From contig CM049321.1 in the NCBI GenBank assembly GCA_026874595.1, forward strand, positions 24,173,979-24,237,978: DNA of 64,000 bases. Reading direction: 5' to 3'. Each line of letters starts with the position of its first letter. Within the stretch, counting starts at the first letter, position 1. Below are positions 21,873-33,350 of this stretch, one piece after another. Made by a program: the position numbers and the translations under genes. Origin of the DNA: Sipunculus nudus. Its lineage: Eukaryota > Annelida > Sipuncula > Golfingiida > Sipunculidae. Below the pieces are notes generated by a model, which saw only the letters and a list, made by a program, of their open reading frames with translations, ran no database searches and was not told the DNA's origin.

Positions 21873-22034
21873 CCCCCCCCCCCCCCGACCGATATAAATC
21901 CTGAAATAACACCCCCCCCCCCCCCCCTCTTGTGATCGATTCAGGAATAGATACTGCTGGGGAATCATGCACTGGAAAGGCATGCAAGAGAAACGCACAC
22001 ACCCACACGCATAATCCATCACACACATGCGATC
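21873..22034. repeat. poly(C)/GACCGATATA cassette plus second copy of the 105-bp repeat
   Basis: C runs at 21873-21886 and 21912-21927, then the repeat 21928-22034. With the units at 17.8, 18.4 and 21.35 kb it forms a segmentally shuffled repeat cluster. Confidence 0.85.
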
Positions 22035-22078
22035 GCACGCGCACACACATACATACACAACCCTGCACACGCACACAC

Positions 22079-22211
22079 CACATATATATATATAGATATA
22101 AATATATAAATATATATATTATATTTTTAAAAATTTAATATAAATATATATATATATAAATTTTGGACAATATTTATATAAATTTTTACGTAAAAAATAT
22201 TGTATAAAACA

Positions 22212-22277
<66 letters not shown>

Positions 22278-22290
22278 TATATGTTTATAA
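22079..22290. repeat. TA-rich microsatellite block
   Basis: Several TA tracts, the longest at about 22218-22270. Confidence 0.9.
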
Positions 22291-22703
22291 TAGATATTTC
22301 TTTACAGTCTAGGAATTATAATCATGATTGCATATTATAATCATTTTTTTTACTCGTGTTTTGTAAAGTTTCGATACATACAATCATCATATTCATTTAG
22401 TGTATAGAATATAAGTACAAGTTTGCATGTTTTAATTTTTAGTCAGGCCTCTTATTTAAATTTATTTACTCAATATTCATGTATATCATTTAAGAATTTT
22501 TTTTTTCTATGATCATTTTAAACCATGTATGTATAACTGTTTTTATGTATGCATGTATTTTAGTTTCAGTTCTTTCATATTTGCTTTTTTAACTGTGTAC
22601 TTATCGATATCATCTAGACCAGGACCCTATTGAAAAACAGCTTTTGCTGAATAGGCTATCCTGGTAAAATATGTATTATAAATAAATAAATAAATAAATA
22701 AAT
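22291..22703 (+). repeat. LINE- or SINE-like 3' end with terminal hairpin and (AATA)n tail
   Basis: At 22619-22663 the arms CCAGGA/TCCTGG, CCTATT/AATAGG and CAGC/GCTG pair in nested order around TTTT. A tail of AATA units follows (about 22680-22703). A stable 3' hairpin followed by a short-unit tail is typical of 3' ends recognised by LINE reverse transcriptases. No coding part is attached; the upstream AT-rich 300 bp may be its 3' UTR. Confidence 0.55.
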
Positions 22704-22738
22704 GACATTTCTGTCTCTGAGGCATGACTACACACAAC

Positions 22739-22857
22739 CCGGTGACAGCTGGGGACACGCCTCCTTATTGATTGCCCTGTGACAGCTAGGGACACGCCCC
22801 CTTATTGGGTGACCTGCGATAGCTAGGGACACGCCCCCTCATTGATTGACAGTGTGC
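22739..22857. repeat. three-unit GC-rich minisatellite
   Basis: Three copies of about 38-48 bp with AGCTAGGGACACGCCCCCT and CATTGATTG. Confidence 0.85.
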
Positions 22858-22859
22858 CA

Positions 22860-23514
22860 AGCCTGCCAACGGACTGATTATGAATCTTAGGTTCCAATTA
22901 ATAATTCGCAAAGAGTAAATAAAATACACTATTTTTGGTAAAAGTTGGCATATTTCTTCCATATAAAAAGTATTATGATCATGAAATGTAAAAGTATCCA
23001 TTGATGTATTTGTTTCATTATTAAACCCTATTAAACTTACCGGAATTGTGCACTGTTAATTTTAATTGAAAGGGAGTTTTCTTGACTAGGGTTATGTATT
23101 TCATATCAGGCATGTAAATGCATTTAAAAACGTTACAGATGTATAAAGATGAGTCATTACTTTATGTGTTGAATATTATGTTATACTTCATTTAACATAA
23201 TGTTTCACAGCATGAATTCAAATGCAGAATTAAAGAAATTATAATTAAAATTTAAATAACATAAATTATTATTGTGAAAAATTGATTGTTATGAATTATT
23301 ATATAGAATCAAAATATACTTTACATCAATATAAACAAATTTATAAAAAAAAATAATCATTTGTTTTCAAATTGATATTACAAAAGATGAATATACCATA
23401 AGTACATAGCATAATATGACATAATATATCTAAAACAATATATCGATAAAATACTTGTAATACACAATGATTGATACATGGATAGTTTAATGCAACATAA
23501 TCAATAAAAAAAGA
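22860..23514. other. AT-rich intergenic DNA
   Basis: Nothing recognisable on either strand. Confidence 0.55.
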
Positions 23515-23745
23515 AATTAAATAGGGAACAACCTGCAGCGCCATCTAGTAGTAAATTTAGAACAAAACATATCAGTTAACATCATAAAATTAACGCAAAA
23601 TCTGCAAAATAATCTAGCAATAATAACTGTATTACATATAAAGCATGACTTAAAGTTTTTCTTGTGATGCATTCTCTTTTTTATTTTCATCACCAGCATA
23701 TGTTTAATTTTTTTAAATATTTTATGGTAGGCGATACCTCTTATG
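23515..23745 (+). repeat. CTCF-core dispersed repeat, copy iii
   Basis: GGGAACAACCTGCA, then the core GCGCCATCTAGTAG (23538-23551), AGAACAAAACA, and at the far end GGCGATACCTCTTATGATAGG. Confidence 0.65.
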
Positions 23746-23829
23746 ATAGGAATATATCATTATGTATCTTTTTCATAAAAGGTTAAGGCTTAACACCAAA
23801 AAAAATATAATCAATATTTTTTTATTGTT

Positions 23830-24629
23830 GACGGAAGAAGGGCCATTGCTATATGTCTGGCCATCCTGCCTTCATCCGATGTCGACTAACCCATGGGCAC
23901 AGCACATCCAACCCCGGATCAGTAACCTTCACCACCCAGAAAGATCCGTGATTGTGAGACACGATTTTATCGCAGCTCAAGTTGGTTTCGCCGTTGAGGA
24001 ATTAGTGAAACATTATGGACAGCAACTGAAAGCAGCCCATGTGATGAGCAGCACAGTCCTCGCAGATGGTTTTCGACACTGCTGATGATATGATAACTGT
24101 ATCGACTGAAGGCGTCCAGTGTCTCGGCCGTTCGTTTGACGCAAAGCCTATTGAAACAGTGAAACCCTTAAGGGTTTCTCTTCGTTGACTTTCACTCGAT
24201 GTTTCCCATGATTTTATTAATATTGAAACGGGGAAATATGGACAGATTGTTAAAGGTTGTCGACACAAGGTGTGGATGGGCACAAACCTACTCACAATGG
24301 ACTGAGAATAGTTAATGCTGTTCGAGAGGGAAACTCCAGATAGAATCCAACTGTGTGAGCATGGGAAACGACATGTTGGTTACGTCAGGTACAAAGGTAA
24401 ATCAGTAGTTTGCGGGAAGTATGAAAGTGAAGGCCATTGGCAAAGAGAATGTACTGAATTTTCAAGGATGGAACCCGCACAAGAAGAAATGATTGAACTG
24501 CAACCTATGTCAACTCAGAAAGTGCTAGACCACGAGAGAGACCCCGATACCTTTACGCAGCCTGCTGACACAGAGATGGACGAAGACCCCTTTTCCGATC
24601 CATTGTGGACCCCGACACAGATACGCTAG
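23830..24629 (+). pseudogene. LINE ORF1 (Gag-like) pseudogene
   Basis: Fragments in at least two frames. The last (about 24310-24629) contains CGKYESEGHWQREC, a CCHC knuckle C-x2-C-x4-H-x4-C whose second Cys is now Tyr, preceded by GYVRYKGKSVV. The middle part (about 24100-24300) keeps ETGKYGQIVKGCRHKVWMGT and is interrupted by a stop at about 24187 and two more near 24303-24311. This organisation, a nucleic-acid-binding protein ending in a zinc knuckle before an APE-type ORF2, is known from Tx1-like L1 elements. It would bind element RNA in the cytoplasm, but it is dead here. Confidence 0.65.
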
Positions 24630-24804
24630 TTAGGTCATAACGAAGACTGACGCTTTCATCATCAGACCCGGTACAGCCGCAGTCATCGACGAAGAAACCC
24701 CCCAGGACGCTGGTTATGGACCCCCTTCTTCATTCCCTTACCGGAACGCCATGGAACCTTAAAGTAAAAAAAATATAAACATTAATATATACATATTGCT
24801 AGTG

Positions 24805-25500
24805 TAATTGCTAGATTAAATATAAGAGAACTCTGTGACGTGAATAAACAAATTAATCTGAAGAACTTTGTTTTGAAGCACAATATTAAGATTTTATGTT
24901 GACAAGAAACCTATCTGACCGATGATGAATGTAACAAAATATTTAGACCCTGGGGTGGTAATATTTTTTGTAGCAATGGCGTGGACTGTCACAACGGGAC
25001 GACCATCTGAATAGATGACCACGAGGATGTAACAGTTCAAACATCAAAATACGACTCCCAGGGGCGCATTGTAAGTATAATTCTTAAATTTGGTTCTCAA
25101 TGTATAAATTTGATAAATATATATGCTCCAACGAAACCCACAGAGAGACGAAATTTTCTTATTAATCTGAATGAATATTTTCTTTCTGAAGACCCGGTGG
25201 AATGCCCTGTGGTACTTCTAGGTGATTTAAATTTTATTGAGATTTCGTTAAAGATAAAAAAAGGTGGGAGTACCACTTAGAAGGCATGTTAAGTCGGCAA
25301 AAAAAAGAAATTAAATATTGTAAAACAAAAGCACATGCTCATAGACGCATACAGAATGTAAAATCTGGACGATAAAGGGTTTACGCATCATACTAAAAGA
25401 TTTGATGTCCATACCAGAATAGATAGAATATATATTAGCCGGACCATACCTTTAAAAATCAGCAATATTAAACGTAATGTATTATCTGACCATGAGTGTG
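24805..25500 (+). pseudogene. APE-type endonuclease domain of the LINE
   Basis: Decayed ORF2 N-terminus. Recognisable pieces are KILC*QETYLTDDE (Glu of the LQET motif), INLINIYAPTKPTERRNF, VVLLGDLNF, and RIDRIYIS followed by SDHEC, the catalytic Asp-His motif. Stops and frame changes occur between most of them. In intact elements this domain nicks target DNA for target-primed reverse transcription. Confidence 0.75.
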
Positions 25501-25631
25501 TATGTATATCTTAAGATTTGTTTGTTAAACCCAAAGGCCCAGAATTATGGCAATTTAACATTTCAATTTTAAGTGATACTGATTAAGGCGATTTAATAGC
25601 ACATTTCTGGAAATTCTAGCAAACGAAAACA

Positions 25632-28625
25632 ATGAAATATAAAGATGTGTTAGTATGGTGGGACCTGGGAAAATTTCATTTAAAAAGGATTACTCGAGAG
25701 TATGGTAAACAAAAAGCACAAGCCGAAAAAAGGGTCAAACTAAAATTAGAAACAGAGTACAATTCACAGCTATCCAGACACGAACGAGGAGAAAATGTGA
25801 ATGTGTCAACGCTTCTAAATTTAGAAAAGCTTTTACAGGATTTTAACACAAAGACAGCCAAAGCAGCGGCTGTTCGGTGCAAAGTCCAGTATCGGGAGGA
25901 CGGCAAACAAATGTCAAAATTCTTCATATATGTCTTGAGAAACAAAAGGGGATTCAGCGGACTATGAGTGGGATTAAGAACGACGCCGAGAAGGTCCATT
26001 CAGATATTAATTCAATGCTCAGTGCGGGGGTGTCCTTCTACAAAAGATTATTTGAGTGTGAGCCTACTGATTCCGAAACACAGGACTCTTTTCTTTCCTT
26101 TGTTTCTAGTAAATTAACGTCAGAACAGGCAGCCAATTGTGAAGGAAAAATTACATTGGAAGAAGCAACAGAGAAACTTAAAAGCTTTCAAAATAACAAA
26201 AGTCCTGGAATAGACGGTTTATCAGCCGAGTTTTATAAACGATTCTAGCATATTTTGGGGAGGGATTATATTAATGTTATAAATACCACATATGAAAATG
26301 GAAAATTTTCTATTCCACAAAGACGTGGTGTTATTTCCTTAGTATACAAAAAAGGCGATCGTCATTTGTTAAAAAAATGGCGACCAATTTCTCTTCTTAA
26401 CGTGGACTATAAAATTATGACTAAATGCTTAGCTAAACGTTTGAAGAAAGTACTACATTTTATTATAAATAATGATCAGACATGTTCAGTGAATGGCCGA
26501 TCGATTTGCAAACAACATCATTGATACGAGATGTAATTGAATATACCAGATTAAAATATATACCTGCAGCCTTACTATATATCGATCAGGAAAAGGCTTT
26601 TGATAGTTTGGATTGGGGTTTTATGTTTAGATGTTTGAATAAGTTTGATTTTGGAAATGGGTTTATAAAATGGACTAAGTTGTGTTATTGTGACGAGGAA
26701 AGTTCTGTTAAGATTAATGGATATTTATCACCCTTTTTCAAGTTATTCAGGGGCACCCATCAAGGCTGTCCATTGAGACCTTTATTATATCTTATTGTGG
26801 CTGTGACAATAGCAAATGCTATCAGAGCTGATGGGATGATCAAAGGTATAACATTACCGGATAATATGGAATTAAAACTAGCACAGTATGCGGATGACAC
26901 CACTGTATATTTTGTCTGATGTGATTTCAATTAATAATTGCTTATCCCTTTTCCACCTTTTTCAGAAAGCGTCTGGAGCCAAATTTAATTTTGATAAAAC
27001 AGAAGGTTTGTGGTTGGGAAGGAATATCGGTCGACTGGATAAACCAGGCAATAAATATTGGACCTCCGATCGCGTTAAAATTTTTGGTTTATATTTTGGC
27101 AATGTGGATACTAATAAAGAAAACTGGGATCCAAAAATTAAGAAATTACAGTGTGTTGTATTTGTGGTCTTTGAGAAATCTGTCGCATGTGGGAAAAACT
27201 ACGGTAGCAAATGCAATAGCGTCAAGTGGTGTTTGGTATTTTTCCAATGTATTGCATGAACCAATGGGTAATTGAGAAAATTGTGCAGTTGATCGTGAGT
27301 TTCTATTGGAATTAAAAGCGATATCTGGTGCCAAAAAATGTTATTATTTTGCCTAGAGATTGAGGGGGTCAGAATCAAGTGAATTTTAAAATTATAATTA
27401 TGGCTCAAAGAGCAACCTGGTTTTATTAAAGCTTTAAATATGAAACATAAATGCAGAATAATGTTAGAATGTTTCATTGGTATGTATAAAAGGGGTAAAT
27501 TTAGGGACAGATATTTTAGGATTAGTTTACAAGGCAAATTCAAGGAACTGCACACATAAACCATTAGTCTATCATGAAATGTTGGATTCATGGAGTAAAT
27601 TGAATGTGAAACATAAATTTTCAAACCAGAAAAGTGTTTTTATTATATCAGTCATTATTCTTAATATCCATATATAGTTGATGAAGAAAATAATACGTAT
27701 TCTTACCGCTTTCTAATGGACATAATCGTACGTAATATTAAAGATATTTAGAACAGGCGCTTAGGTTTTTTCACAGATATGATGATATGATGAGTAATTT
27801 AAATATAACAGAGTCTAAGTGGTCGAGAAATCAGTATCTATCATTAATTAAGAGTATTCCGTCGTCATGGATTAGTACATTAAGGTCAAGAAGAGAATCG
27901 ACATTCAACCAGGACTTTATTATTGAAGTAGATAAAAATTCCTGTTTTTCATTTGATAAATTTACTACGAAGTTAATATATTATAGACCTATGGATATAA
28001 AGATAAAGATACCACGCTGTGTGGATAAATGGAAGCAAGTTTTTAATAGTAGTTTAAAATGTAATCATGTTTTCAGCAGATGCTATAGTAATGTAAATGA
28101 GAAGTATCAGTTAGATTTAAACTGGAGATTTCTTCATTTTGCTTTGCCAATGAATGATTTTTTATTTAAATGTGGGTTTGTAAATAGTGAGTTATGTGAT
28201 GTATGTGGAGGAAAGGAGACTAACCTCCACATATTTACAGATTGTTCTGTTGCTTTCAATTTTTATACAAATATAAATATATTTTTAGTAGAGTTGCAGA
28301 CCAAAATATATGTTTGAATCCGACCATTTGTTTTGGGTTCAGCCACAAATAGCGAATATTCAATGAAATTTGTATTAAATAACTTATTTTTTTGTTAATA
28401 AATGGCAAGTTTGCTTTATGGGTAAATAGAAAGAAACGGTTGGAAACTAAGCCATTTAATTTTATAGATTATTTTTCCAGTTTGGTGAGCAGGCGAATAA
28501 GGGAAGAATATACTTCATGTGAATGGAAAGAGAGTAGTAGTAAGCAGAAATTTAAGGAGTTATGGTGTACATATTATGCTTTGTGTACAGTTAATGATGA
28601 TTTTCAATTAGAAATATTAATTTGA
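25632..28625 (+). pseudogene. LINE reverse transcriptase and C-terminal domain
   Basis: Open pieces at 25632-25967, 25877-26248, 26255-26524, 26482-26919, 26888-27259 and 27787-28317 read as one RT broken by frameshifts. Landmarks are SPGIDGLSAEFYK, motif A YIDQEKAFDSLDW, motif B GTHQGCPLRPLLY and motif C QYADDTTVYF; the two catalytic Asp are intact. The C-terminal part keeps a CDVCGGKETNLHIFTDC motif (C-x2-C-x7-H-x4-C), typical of L1-type ORF2 ends. The motif wording (KGITLP..LAQYADDTT) points to the Tx1 branch of L1. Confidence 0.85.
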
Positions 28626-28640
28626 GTTTGACTTGTTTTG

Positions 28641-29405
28641 AACAGATAGCGTGAAAATTTGTTATATGTTTTTAGTTTGAATTGTCATCAAGTATCTGTT
28701 TCTTATAAGTATAGTATCCATATATGATGTGTATATATACAAACCTGAAAGTTTGATTTTTAATAAACAATTAAAAACAACATTTTGACTTTCCCTCGAG
28801 GACAATAATTTTGAATAACAACGCCATAGACAGATCCGGATTGAAAAGCTCCATTTGTTTAACGTTTGTGTTACAGGGTATAGGGTTGGCAAATTATAAT
28901 GTAAAGCTTGGTCAGATAAGACGACGCAATTCGGCGTTCAGCGTGGGGTAACCAAATAACTCTACATTATCCCTATGACATGGACTAGTGGACTCGGGAC
29001 AAAACTTAAATGTTAAGTATGAATGAAACACTTTATTGCCTTAAAACCTCTTACCAAAGTCGGATACTTGGCTCTATCGGCTCGTGTTTAACCCTTGGCA
29101 AGGCATGTTGGAAAATATAAGGAGGGGTTCAATGTTCATGTGACGTCATGGGAACACCATTGGTGTTTTACACAATTTAATCATCATTAGAATAATTGAA
29201 AGTCCAGGAAGACGGGAGTACTGGATGAGTGAGCAAAGGATCATTTAGTTACAAATTTGGCTGTTTTTCTTTTTATTTCTTTTTATAGATTGGTTAATTT
29301 AGTGTTTCTCTTTTTTTTGGCTCATTTATCTGAGGAACTGATTGACATATTTTCATCTTCATATAACTAACCAAGTTTGCAATTTGCTAATTATACTCAG
29401 TTGAG
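28641..29405. other. intergenic
   Basis: No gene or repeat recognised; a TGACGTCA octamer occurs near 29140. Confidence 0.5.
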
Positions 29406-30235
29406 ATGTTGACCAGAATCCATGACCCCGACCTCCAAAAAAAAGTGGTTTTTCACCTAGAGCAGTCACAGCTAAAGATAAAGCAATTACTTGTGATAAT
29501 TAAGAGTCAGGGGTGCATAATAGATATCCTGGCATCATACTTTCAAAATATGAAGAATTGCTGGCGAATTCAAGTTTGGTGTTTGAATGCCCAAAAATTG
29601 AATTACCAACATTTTTACAAAACATTTCTACCAAACTACTAGCCTAAAGCAATTATAGGGATGAGGCGATAGCAGAATAAAATCCTACCAGTATAGACAA
29701 TGATATAGCATCCAGTAGTATTCCTGGTCTTACTTCCCAAAGTTCTTTTAGACAAGCTCCATGTGCAACATCATCTCCTAAAAAAACTGACAAAATAACA
29801 GGTACAATGCAAAGGCTTTCATAGTAATTTCACTGAATTGTAGTAGCTTATGGAATTTATGCACACGTGCTGAACTCAAAGTATAGTCATAGAAAAACCC
29901 AGTCCCCACGTGGTCCTATACCAAGAATCAAAATTGGGGCCAGATCACGTATCAAGTGAAATCTTTACAAATGGATACACCGTAAACTAGTAGTAAGATG
30001 GGACCGAACGTGGGTGGGGGAGTCTTCAAAATGATAAGATAGGACATAGATTTTAAAGCAGGGGCCTTCGATGGAATAGCTACAGAAACAGAATCTGCAT
30101 GGGCCCAGATCAAGCCCAATTCCACCAAATCATACTTAACATAGAATATATTTACTGGCTGCAATATTTAAGGAATTTCCGAGATGTTTAAGTATGGAAA
30201 TGTATGCATGGTAGGATGAGATTTCAACTTCAGGG
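29406..30235 (+). pseudogene. non-LTR retrotransposon remnant: ORF start and endonuclease
   Basis: The first part (29406-29642) is an open stretch of 78 codons. Further on, frames switch repeatedly but keep endonuclease-like landmarks: SLNCSSLWNLCTRAELK (about 29830), NVGGGVFKMI (about 30005), TETESAWAQIKPNSTKSY (about 30085) and a DFNF motif (about 30220) in the position of GDFN. This is the layout of CR1/Jockey-group APE endonucleases. The RT is not attached. Confidence 0.5.
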
Positions 30236-30624
30236 TGAGTTTAACTGACATCAGCTTTTTCCAGTTCTTGGGACTTCTCCAGAGGAAGTAGGATAAGACG
30301 AGAACCGTTTTTTTTTTTTTTTTTGTTGAAACAGGTAAACACATTTGTTATACTATTGTTGAAGCCAACTGCACGTTCATATTTTGTTTCTAAATTTTAT
30401 TATTATCAGAGGATTATTCACATGGAATGCTGATACAACAGGACAATATTTCATGCCTTTTTGCTGTGAATTTCTTATACTTTTCTTTTTCTTATTTTAT
30501 AGGACTTAAGTCCAAGATTGTCTAAAGATTGCTGGTGATCACAGGGAGCGACACCGTAGCTGAGTGCATAATTATTGCAGACTCTTTAACTTATATGTAC
30601 CTCATATTATGACATTTTGGCATG

Positions 30625-30627
<3 letters not shown>
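30236..30627. other. intergenic with an A/T homopolymer
   Basis: A poly(T) stretch lies near 30309-30324; otherwise nothing recognised. Confidence 0.5.

Positions 30628-30706
<79 letters not shown>
30628..30706. repeat. (CT)n(TA)n compound microsatellite
   Basis: CT block followed directly by a TA block. Confidence 0.96.
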
Positions 30707-30709
<3 letters not shown>

Positions 30710-30933
30710 CCATCTCTCTGTATACTATAGGATATATATATCATATGGTTTTGTTGTAATCTGGGGTGCTATTTTTAAATTCTTTGACTGCATGCTACAG
30801 GAAAATATCATTCGAGACCCATGTCTCTCTATTCAATGAACAAGGATTCCAGATATACAGCACAATATATTTGTCCCAGATAGCATTAACATTGAAAAGA
30901 GATTGACTCAAGTTAACGCCCTAATGTTACAAC

Positions 30934-31174
30934 CACCAGGTGTTGAAAAATAAACGTCACTTCAGGGATAAATGGCATTTGGTGTTTAAACTCGGCTCAG
31001 GCTAGAAAATTTGAAAAAACACCAGTGTTTATTTTCAACACCATGTAATATAAACACCACCTGCTTATTAGAAAACACCCTGTTAACAAATAAACACCGG
31101 AACGTGTTTTAAAGTCGGCTCTGTAGGGCGTTGATTTAGGTATTCAAAATGGAACGCCTATTTTTTACAGTGTA
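30934..31174. mobile_element. word-array MITE-like element (AACACC/GGTGTT words)
   Basis: In about 240 bp the word AACACC or its complement GGTGTT appears at least eight times in both orientations, mostly within AAACACC or ACACCAG contexts. The right end reads TTTTTTACAGTG, the inverse of the CACTGTAAAAA terminus seen at 47411. The left end is not found. Inferred to be the subterminal part of a CACTA-like TIR element. Confidence 0.5.
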
Positions 31175-31985
31175 TCTACAGGAGCAGGGCAAGAAAGGGA
31201 CATTTATTATTCACGGATACCATAAAACTTCTGTTATATATATACTTGAATATAAAATATAAAAATCGGATTTACAGGAAACATGAAAATTTTGTTATTC
31301 TGTGTAGGCCTATTATACTATATTTCAACTGTCGATTCTTCATGCATGGAGAACGGGTTTATGGGACGTGTAAATTTAAATTGGCCGAAATAAATGTTCA
31401 GGTTTTCCTACTTTTCTAAATGCCTAAAACGAAGGTTTAGGTGTCGTTATTGTTCGTTTCTTGTTCCTGAAAGGAATCGGTGTGATTATTTGAGTATGAA
31501 AATGTATGCTTATGAAACCACAAGGGTAAACTGACTATGCTCGATATTTAATCACAAACCAGTTCAATGTAAAAAGGACGCAATATGTCACACGGAATAT
31601 AGATAACTGATTTAAAAAAAACGGGTACTTTGTAATATCCTCATATTGATATGCCTTAAGGTCTGTTTAAACCAGCCGACATTTTGAAAGCCCAGTCGAG
31701 CCACGATTTGACCACGCCAGCCGTTTGTTTGTGTGGCTAACACGGCCTGGGGCTCCAACTAAGACAAGTGAAGGAAAACATGATTTACAAACCAAGAAGA
31801 ACCAATAGTCATTGGGGAGTATATTATTTTTTGTGAAGATCAGTCATTCTGCACAGCCTCAGGAACTATCGACTGGAGAGAGAATATTATCATGCATTGT
31901 CAGCCATCAAGAAGTGTTGTTAGGTTTACCAGGGGTCTTTCAGTGTTATGAAGGCTTTACTTGTGCTATGTTAAATACAAGCTTC
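31175..31985. other. intergenic
   Basis: No gene recognised. The CAGCCGTTTGTTTGT segment near 31720 has a weak relative near 38445. Confidence 0.45.
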
Positions 31986-31989
31986 GGGC

Positions 31990-33350
31990 ACTGTGATACC
32001 TTTCCAGAATCAACCAACTCAGCAAAGACACCAACAAATAAATTTGATATTATTAGTTTCAGCAGACAAAACCGACAACTTTTACAAACTGAATTTGGAG
32101 CAATATAGAAAGCTAATTCAAAAGAACATTAACAAAGACTACAAGAAAGCCCCACCCTCAATATTACACAGAAACACTTGATAAAAACAGCGCAACAAAA
32201 CTCGGACTTAACGATAGAATTTTTTAAAACATTGAAAGAACACAAATCGAACTTGAAAATAACCAGCCTGTAGACTCATAAACCTATGCAAACCAGAAAT
32301 TGGTAAAGTTAACAAAAAGATACCTGAAAGAATTAACTCAAAGATAAAGCATTTAAAGCAATTCAACCAGTTGAAGAATTCAGAAGAAGTAATAGCCTTG
32401 TTTGATAAAGTTCATAACATTCATAAGTTTTGACATATGCGATTTTACCCCTCAATTATGGAGCAGCTCTTGAACAAAGCCCTGGACTTCGCAGCTCAAT
32501 ACGACACAACAAACAATCAGGATAAACATATCATCATCCATGCTTAAAATGCCATCTTGTACAACGGCAACACCTCATGGTGCAACGCAATAATCCCAAT
32601 TTCGAAGTTACCGCGGGAGCTAAAACTTGCGAATTTATTGGTTTATATATGCTATCACAACTAGAGCACATTGACATCAACGTTGGGCTTTGCACGGTCG
32701 ACGGATAAACCATTTACAGAAAAACACCTTAAAAAACAGAACAATATCCAAAAGGAAATTTGCATAATAATCTCGAAAAACAACTTTATGATTACAATAA
32801 TTGTACCCAACCAAATTGTGCATTTCCCAGATGCATCACTCGACCTGCGCACTGGTATATATTCAAGCCATCCTTAACAACAACCCGCAGTACGTACACA
32901 AGGAAAGCAATTACCCACCATCCATCATTAAAAATACAAACCGGGAAGTATCAATAAAAGGCTCACCACCATTTCAGCTAATGAAATGATTTTCGAGGAG
33001 GCAGCACCTATCTACCAAAATGCACTACAAAGAGCGGTTACAACTATAAACGCCGTCACAACCCCCATCCGGACTCTTTAACAAGGACACAACCAGCTTG
33101 AAGACAAAAAATAACAGAAGGAGAACTATATCGTGGCAAAACCAACTATTCATTACAAAGTGGCCACAAAAAATAGGGGGGGGGGAATCTTTAAACTTCT
33201 AGAAAAATGCTTTCCGCCTGGACATAGACTCCACGAACTACTGAACAAAAGTTATAGCTGCATGCCAAAAATGGGTCAAATAATAGCAGCACATAACATA
33301 GCCGCCTGCAGCGACGAAACGTCCTGCACCGTTAACGAACGACTGTTTTG
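31990..33350 (+). pseudogene. Penelope-like reverse transcriptase pseudogene
   Basis: Pieces in several frames read in order as one RT-family protein: DKTDNFYKLNLEQYRKLIQK (about 32070), LLNKALDFAAQYDTTN (about 32470), GAKTCEFIGLYMLSQLEHID (about 32610), DASLDLRTGIY (about 32830), EEAAPIYQNALQRA (about 32995) and FKLLEKCFPPGHRLHELLN with SYSCMPKMGQII (about 33190-33290). The expected YRDD-type catalytic box after the YMLSQL segment has decayed to CTVD, so the enzyme is dead. Assignment to Penelope-like elements rests on the HPLH-type segment before a Cys cluster and on the GIY-YIG relic at 37.1 kb; this is from memory of the family and not searched. Confidence 0.65.

Larger units (their letters stand above)
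23830..28640 (+). mobile_element. decayed L1/Tx1-type LINE
   Basis: About 4.8 kb holding, in the expected order, an ORF1 with a zinc-knuckle remnant, an APE-type endonuclease, a reverse transcriptase and a C-terminal Cys/His motif. All are broken by many stops and frameshifts. The 5' end is uncertain. The 3' end is placed after the last coding remnant; no clear poly(A) or target duplication was found. Confidence 0.8.

Noticed and set aside
27199-27624. 141-codon minus-strand ORF
   Set aside because: It lies antisense to the decayed LINE RT and shows no motif.
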